DNA of 64,000 nucleotides from Malania oleifera. Its lineage: Eukaryota; Streptophyta; Magnoliopsida; Santalales; Ximeniaceae. This document shows positions 58,901 through 64,000 of the stretch, one piece after another. A program made the position numbers and the translations under genes. The notes beneath the pieces were generated by a model. It worked only from the letters and a program-made list of their open reading frames with translations, was not told the origin of the DNA and made no database searches. How positions within the stretch are numbered: the first letter of the stretch is position 1; each line of letters starts with the position of its first letter. Location of the stretch: assembly GCF_029873635.1 (NCBI RefSeq), contig NC_080422.1:18931095-18995094 (forward strand), in the 5' to 3' direction.

Positions 58901-61470
58901 TGCATAAAAAAACATGAAAATGGTGAAAAATGTTTGTAGGCAGTCGACTGCCCTCGAGGGCGTAATCGACCAATCATTCCTCTATAAGTGGTTGATTTGT
59001 CAATCTAGTGGTTGTTTTCAAACACCGTTTGGGCTTCTCTTGATATTTTGAATCAATAGTTGGTTTGGACACTCCTTAGAATATATGGTTGAGTCTATTA
59101 GCTGATTATTTGACATTGGTTTAATGGTTCTCTCCTTAAAAATCAAAAATATTATTTTTAAATTTTTTTCCAAAAAAAGTTTTAAAGTGAATGTTCATGA
59201 TGCAACCTTTAGACATTTTTTAGAATGATTATTTACTCTAACTTCAAGTGTTTTCAAGGCTATTTTGTGGTTCTACTACCAACAAAACTAATTTTTCAAC
59301 TTATTTTTAGAACGCTAATCCATAGGTTTGGTGCTGCACCAGGGGGTTCGAAGAGCTCGTTGGTAGCTGGAGTTCCTATGTAATAAAAAAAAGTTCTTTT
59401 TATTTGTTTATATGCTTTTATGTTTCGTGTTTTTGTGATTTTTTGAAGAGGTATTAAGTAGTGAGGTTTTCATGGGCCTTTGGCTACTACATAGATGTCA
59501 TGAAAAGCCTTTTCATGGGGTTAGAGTAACTTAAAGTTTTTTTAAAAATAAAAATAAAAATAAAAATAAAAATAAAAATGATAGACAAGCGATTGCAAAT
59601 GGTCAACAACCCTTTAGGGACAATGTACCAACCTTATTGAGAGCAAGGCAAGTTGACTGACCTTTTCTTATTTTTTGCAAGGTTTTTTTTGTAAATTTTG
59701 ATTTTAAACAATTTATTTTTCTCATGAGAGGCACATACACACAAGGTAAAAGTGTTGACTATTCTTAAAATTGGTGCATTATCGTGCTAATCCTTTAATT
59801 CCATTCAAAAAGAATTAAAGGGCTACCTTTCCCATTCAAAATTGTACTCCCGAAACTAAAATTATTTGAAAAAAATTCTTTTATTTTATCTTTTTAAAAA
59901 TTAAAATAAACTGGAAGCTTCATTTTCAAATAAAAAAAAAGGGTTAGATAACTAATGATATAGTTTTTCTATACTCCATATGTTTTTTAGAATAGCCACC
60001 AAATAGGTTGGCAGCAACAGGCCTTCCAATTCCAATGTCGACAAATACCAAATGACCCTTTAATTAATGTGTTATCCCACAAAATTAACTGAAGCGTGGG
60101 TGATTTGGTGCAATTAAAATTAAACATTTGATTAAAAAATTTAAACAAATCAAGCAACACAAGCAATTTAACACAAATATGAAAACAATAAAAGATATTA
60201 AGCGTTAAATAGATGTAAATTCTTTATAGTGGTTCAACTTTCTCAAGCCTACATCTAATATCTCAAAGCCTAAACTACTTTAAGATTCCACTAATCCAAA
60301 CCTTATTACACTTCCGTTGTCTTCACAAGGGCAAGCACCAAACAATACAAGTAAAGATACTATAATAATCCCCACAAATGATTATTTGCAAATGAAGCTC
60401 AAAACTATGAATCAAAAAAGTGAAAACTCTTTAAAGGAAACATCAAGTTGAATGGCTTAGGGAGTTTTTGACATTTCTTCTTTTGAATAGAAGTACGCAA
60501 GAGGAGGGTTTGATCAAACAAAAGACCAAAAAAGCTTGACTTTATGTTTGTCAAATGTCTGAGTTACTTTACACTAACTTAGGAAGACATTTATAAGATT
60601 CATAGTCAAAAAAATTGGTGTTTGTCAATTGATATGTGTTGGTTGTACCGACCAGTCAACCTAATTAAAAGATTGATTGACTTATCACTAACCGTTAATT
60701 CACAAAATTGATAGTTGGTTTTCCTAGAAAGTAGGATTAGTTAACCAATCTAAATGATTGGTTAGTCTTTCATCATTCGGTTTGGAATAGTTCACATTCT
60801 CTTGAACCAATTGATTCCATGCATTTTTGCCTAGGATTGTCTATTTTGGTTAGTTTTTCCCTTTATATGTCATGGTTCCTAGTGCCTGATGACATTTACA
60901 ATGCAAAAAAATAAAATAAAATTTGAAGCACAAGTATTACACAAATTCAAAATAACATTAAAATGCCTTTCAAGTTTCTTCTAATTTTCCATCTTTATGA
61001 CTTAAAGCCTTTTTAACACAAAATTCAACTTTGAAGTCACTCCTTATTTGTCATTATCATAAAATTTTAATCGATAGAAGATTGGTTAACAATCATTCTT
61101 TTTTGATAATGATAAACTTCCTTTGAAAATAGGGTCCAAATTAAGGCTTTTCCTAAACTTAAGCATATAAATTCATGATACATAGTACAATATAATATCA
61201 AATTTAGTATTTTAGAAAGGTCATTACCATTCAACATCACTTTGAACAATCCAATACAAAGATCAAAATTTCTACAATATATCAATATCCTTAACCATAG
61301 TTATCAATGTTCACAACCATCCATGATCATAATCATCGACATTTACAATCACTGCCATCATAACACATTTTGATATGTATTTGAAAATCATCATTTGCAA
61401 GGCAATTTTGTACCACTATATATTGCACTATTCCTATTTTTCTTACTTCTTCCCTTTTGTCAACTTCAAA
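58901..61470. other. Probable decayed LTR remnants in AT-rich DNA
   Basis: Isolated LTR-like motifs appear: ggcagtcgactgccctcgag near 58940, and accgaccagtcaacctaatt near 60650. A block with tatagtggttcaactttctc lies at 60227-60250, a phrase found in many plant LTRs. No coding motif or boundaries could be fixed. Confidence 0.35.
59543..59579. repeat. (AAAAAT)n simple repeat
   Basis: About six units of aaaaat without interruption. Confidence 0.92.
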
Positions 61471-61473
61471 ATG

Positions 61474-61478
<5 letters not shown>

Positions 61479-61542
<64 letters not shown>
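61479..61542. repeat. (GA)32 microsatellite
   Basis: An uninterrupted run of about 32 GA units. Frames across it (arginine/glutamate or leucine/serine repeats) are artefacts. Confidence 0.97.
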
Positions 61543-61544
<2 letters not shown>

Positions 61545-62149
61545 CAAGCAAATACAACCAAATAATATTGTACAATATAATATCACAACACCAATTGTTT
61601 TTTAAGTAACACATCAAAAGTGTCAAAATAATATGACAAACAAACAACTAGAACAACCACATATAAGGTAGCAGAGGTGGATGAGAATTATACATCATTT
61701 AGAGAAATTATGCATCATATGTTAGAATATAGCCTGTTGTGTAGTACATTCACTATACAACAAGTTCAATTCATATCCAAGTTTATCAAAAATAGGAGGT
61801 TTACAAACCACGACATCTCATTGTGTGCTTAGGGAATGTACATGTTTATCCTTTTTGATAGCATAGATGATGATGCAATATGGAAACCATGAAAAACAAC
61901 TAAAATATCATATTCCATGGTGCATTCTAGGGGAGCAGAGCTTGAAGAGCCTTAAGACTTTACTATTTTAAGTTGTAACAGTAATTAGGATTATTTGTGC
62001 ATGCATCTCATTTAGTTTATATTGAAGCTCTACTAAGACCATAAATTTACCGTAGGAACCTCAAATTAAAGGAAAACCTTACTTAAAATTAAACATTTTC
62101 ACAAAAGGTTTAAAATACTTTTGAAATCCAAAAAGTGGCCAAAATACAT
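61543..62149. other. Spacer before the second SIRE-like LTR
   Basis: No gene or repeat end recognised. The start of the LTR may lie within this stretch. Confidence 0.4.
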
Positions 62150-62617
62150 TTTTTGTTAAGGCTCCGTCGACCGGCAATGAAAGCCCAGTAGATCGGTGTG
62201 TGCATAAGGGCACATTTACTAAAGGACTAGTCAACCGGCTGCTCCATAGTTATATTTGGCCTAGTCAACCAGCGAGGGCTTAAGGCCAATATGGTAAATT
62301 GCACAGGCCCGACAGATTGACCACAATTATGCCTTAATTGCCTAGTCGACCGAACTAAACAAATAGGCACTTTCATACATGCCCAGTCGACCGGCCTCTT
62401 GAAGGCAAAATTTGACCAATTGACCGACACTATTCATTCGGAAGACCGGATCAAAGTGCCCCACTAACCGTTTCTCATGAATTGGGAAATCGCCTTAGGG
62501 TCAGTCGACCAGACCTCTTAGGATTTCAAATTTTGGCCATAAAACTGTCATAAAATTTCAAATTATAATATTATTTAATGCCCAATGATCAACTAACGGC
62601 CATATTCGAAATTTGCC

Positions 62618-62625
62618 TATAAATA
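62618..62625 (+). promoter_or_regulatory. TATA box of the second SIRE-like LTR
   Basis: A perfect TATAAATA after the GTCGAC-type motif array. Confidence 0.6.
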
Positions 62626-63343
62626 CAAGACCAAAACAATTTGCAAATGTTAGAGATACATACTAAAAATACATTTGATTATTATTTGATTGTTTCTCTT
62701 ATTTCATACTCCATATTCAAAGATCAAAACCAGTTTCCCATATTCTTTTATGTGAAAAATCTTTTTGGGAAAAATCTTGGGATTATATAAGTTGGCTTTG
62801 AGTATTTATTCAAGTTGTATTTCTTGCTTGATAAGCCTATTGTTCTTGAGATTTCAAAGAGCAAATTATTTCTCCAACTTTTTTTTTGAAAAATATTTTT
62901 AAGGGTTCTTTGTAAAGGCTTAAGCTTGTATTCAAGTTCATATACTTACTTGAAAGCCTTTTGTTTTATTTGGTGATAATCTCAAAGATTAATCTCTCTT
63001 ATACACTTCATCATTGAATATTGTTTGTGGAGAAAATCTTTGAGTAAATCAAGAGTGCTTGAGCAATATATAAATTCATATATTCTTTCTTTGAAGAGCC
63101 TCTTGCATTTTGATTTTACACAAGGTCACTCTTGAGGAAAAATATTTTCCCTACTCTCAGCTTTATCTTGAAAAATATTTTGAGAAGAAAACTAAATACG
63201 CTATAGAGCTTCATTATATAAATCATTTGAGAGTGCATCTAGTTTTAAATTTGTACATATACACTTATTTGAGAAGTATTCATTCTGTATGAAAATTTTA
63301 TTTCATTTCTTTGTATTCCTAGTGTGGGATATCGTCAGAAGAG

Positions 63344-63523
63344 GAGGACACCAACCTGTAAGGTGTGTACCAGTTTGGCTCTGCGCGGTTAAGTGAGCTA
63401 AGAGGACACCATCCTGTAAGGTGTGTAAAGGTTTGGCTCCACCTAGTTAAGTGAGCTAGGGAGACTTCGCCTTGTAAGGAGAGTTTGTAAACGACATTGC
63501 TCCATCCATTTAAGTGAATAAGG
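63344..63523 (+). repeat. 58-bp tandem repeat, about three units
   Basis: Units start gaggacaccaacctgtaagg at 63344 and 63402 (exactly 58 bp apart). A more diverged third begins at 63460. Each contains TTTGGCTC...GTTAAGTGAGCTA. A similar but older array is visible at about 5545-5680. Confidence 0.88.
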
Positions 63524-63720
63524 TAGTGAAATCCTTAGGGAGTTTGCCCAAGGTGAGGATGCAGGCAGGTATAGCCGAACCTCGTTAAATATCGATATCA
63601 CTCTCTTTCTCTCATATCTCATTTACATTACCGCAGTTTAAATTCTTGCAAGTGTATGTTTATTTATTAATTATTGTAATTACTTTGCATGCACGTATCT
63701 TACTTTGTCTAGGATATAGT

Positions 63721-64000
63721 TGTGGGGACTTGCAGAATAGCCCTAAGATCCGGTTGTAGTACATACAAATAAAAAAAAAATAAACAGATCATGCAATCCC
63801 TAATTACGTGATTAGGATTATACTTGCGAGATCTGTCTGGTTTGATCTCGAATCTGCAAGTACGAAAACGAGTTCTTGAAGACGACCAAGAATCTTCTAC
63901 CGTATTCCTTGAACACATCTTGCTCTTGAGAGAGTGGGCTTGTAAGCGGCTGCTAGGGTTTTCTTCTCTCACGAAAACGTTTACCTCTATGAGAGTTTGC
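63721..64000. other. Unclassified repeat-like sequence at the right edge
   Basis: The sequence changes character near 63720 to gcttgcagaatag-like, less AT-rich DNA with cagatcatgcaatccctaat. The antisense frame here has no recognised domain. It may be the end of another repeat running out of the window. Confidence 0.35.

Larger units (their letters stand above)
62150..63720 (+). mobile_element. Second SIRE/Maximus-like LTR, ends not defined
   Basis: It has the same layout as 4739-5952. CAGTCGACCGGC-type motifs (62165-62510) are followed by a TATAAATA box (62618-62625), a long leader, 58-bp tandem units, then gcaggcaggtatagccgaacctcg, parallel to cgtaggcagtttgccgaatctcg near 5706. The sequences are clearly diverged, so this is a related subfamily. 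No internal coding region is seen, and the right end breaks near 63720. Confidence 0.55.

Noticed and set aside
61333-61647. Frames with RERERE or SLSLSL repeats on both strands
   Set aside because: They are translations of the GA microsatellite.
62227-62430. 67-codon minus-strand frame
   Set aside because: It runs through the GTCGAC motif array of an LTR and has no protein similarity that I recognise.
1-64000. CRISPR arrays, prokaryotic operons, rRNA, telomeric arrays
   Set aside because: The tandem repeats found are microsatellites, LTR-internal units or local duplications without regular unique spacers. Nothing prokaryotic or ribosomal was seen.

Overview
The window is nuclear DNA of a flowering plant, most likely a eudicot. 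The evidence is AT-rich noncoding sequence, a spliced plant-type WD40 gene with GT-AG introns, a CC-NBS-LRR resistance-gene relict, and a dense mix of plant LTR retrotransposons (Athila, Tat, Tekay/Del-type chromovirus, SIRE/Maximus-like and other Ty1/copia), LINE fragments, a tRNA-derived SINE and Tourist- and hAT-like MITEs. I see no bacterial, organellar, CRISPR or rRNA sequence. The species cannot be named from the sequence alone.

Layout, left to right. Positions 1-9746 are a mosaic of retroelements. It holds the start of an Athila-type gag with its primer binding site and LTR (minus strand), a compound CA/TA microsatellite, a SIRE/Maximus-like 3' noncoding region and LTR (plus), a chromovirus-type LTR (minus), and a Tat-lineage Ty3/gypsy element with LTR, PBS, gag, protease and truncated RT (minus). 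Positions 9747-11750 are AT-rich and carry a Tourist-like MITE. Positions 11755-14604 (minus) are a CC-NBS-LRR gene. It keeps a 666-codon open frame but lacks the RNBS-B motif, and the LRR part is broken by a frameshift and stops. Positions 16030-17062 hold the decayed 3' end of a Ty1/copia element.

The one clearly intact gene is a STRAP-like WD40 protein on the minus strand (ATG at 43425, stop at 18324). I rebuilt seven exons with GT-AG junctions and continuous phase, giving 350 codons plus a stop. They are spread over 25.1 kb because introns 1 and 4 each exceed 10 kb. Those introns are filled with LINE fragments (minus strand), hAT-like and Tourist-like MITEs and local tandem duplications.

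Immediately upstream of this gene, about 111 bp beyond its TATA box, lies a nested pair. A short Ty1/copia element (43938-55831, TSD TCCAT) has an 8.65-kb Tekay-type Ty3/gypsy element (44140-52789, TSD TTTAT) inserted inside its 5' LTR. The copia element has lost protease and integrase by a deletion that joins gag to RT in frame. The Ty3 element keeps all domains but is full of stops, mostly of the kind produced by C-to-T decay. Positions 55832-64000 contain a SINE with a perfect 14-bp target-site duplication, AT-rich sequence without recognisable genes, a GA microsatellite and a second SIRE/Maximus-like LTR.

Apart from the STRAP-like gene, nothing here looks like an intact functional gene. 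The most notable points are the nested insertion against the promoter, the intact gene with repeat-filled giant introns, the NLR missing one nucleotide-binding motif, and GTCGAC-centred palindrome arrays upstream of the TATA box in several unrelated LTRs.
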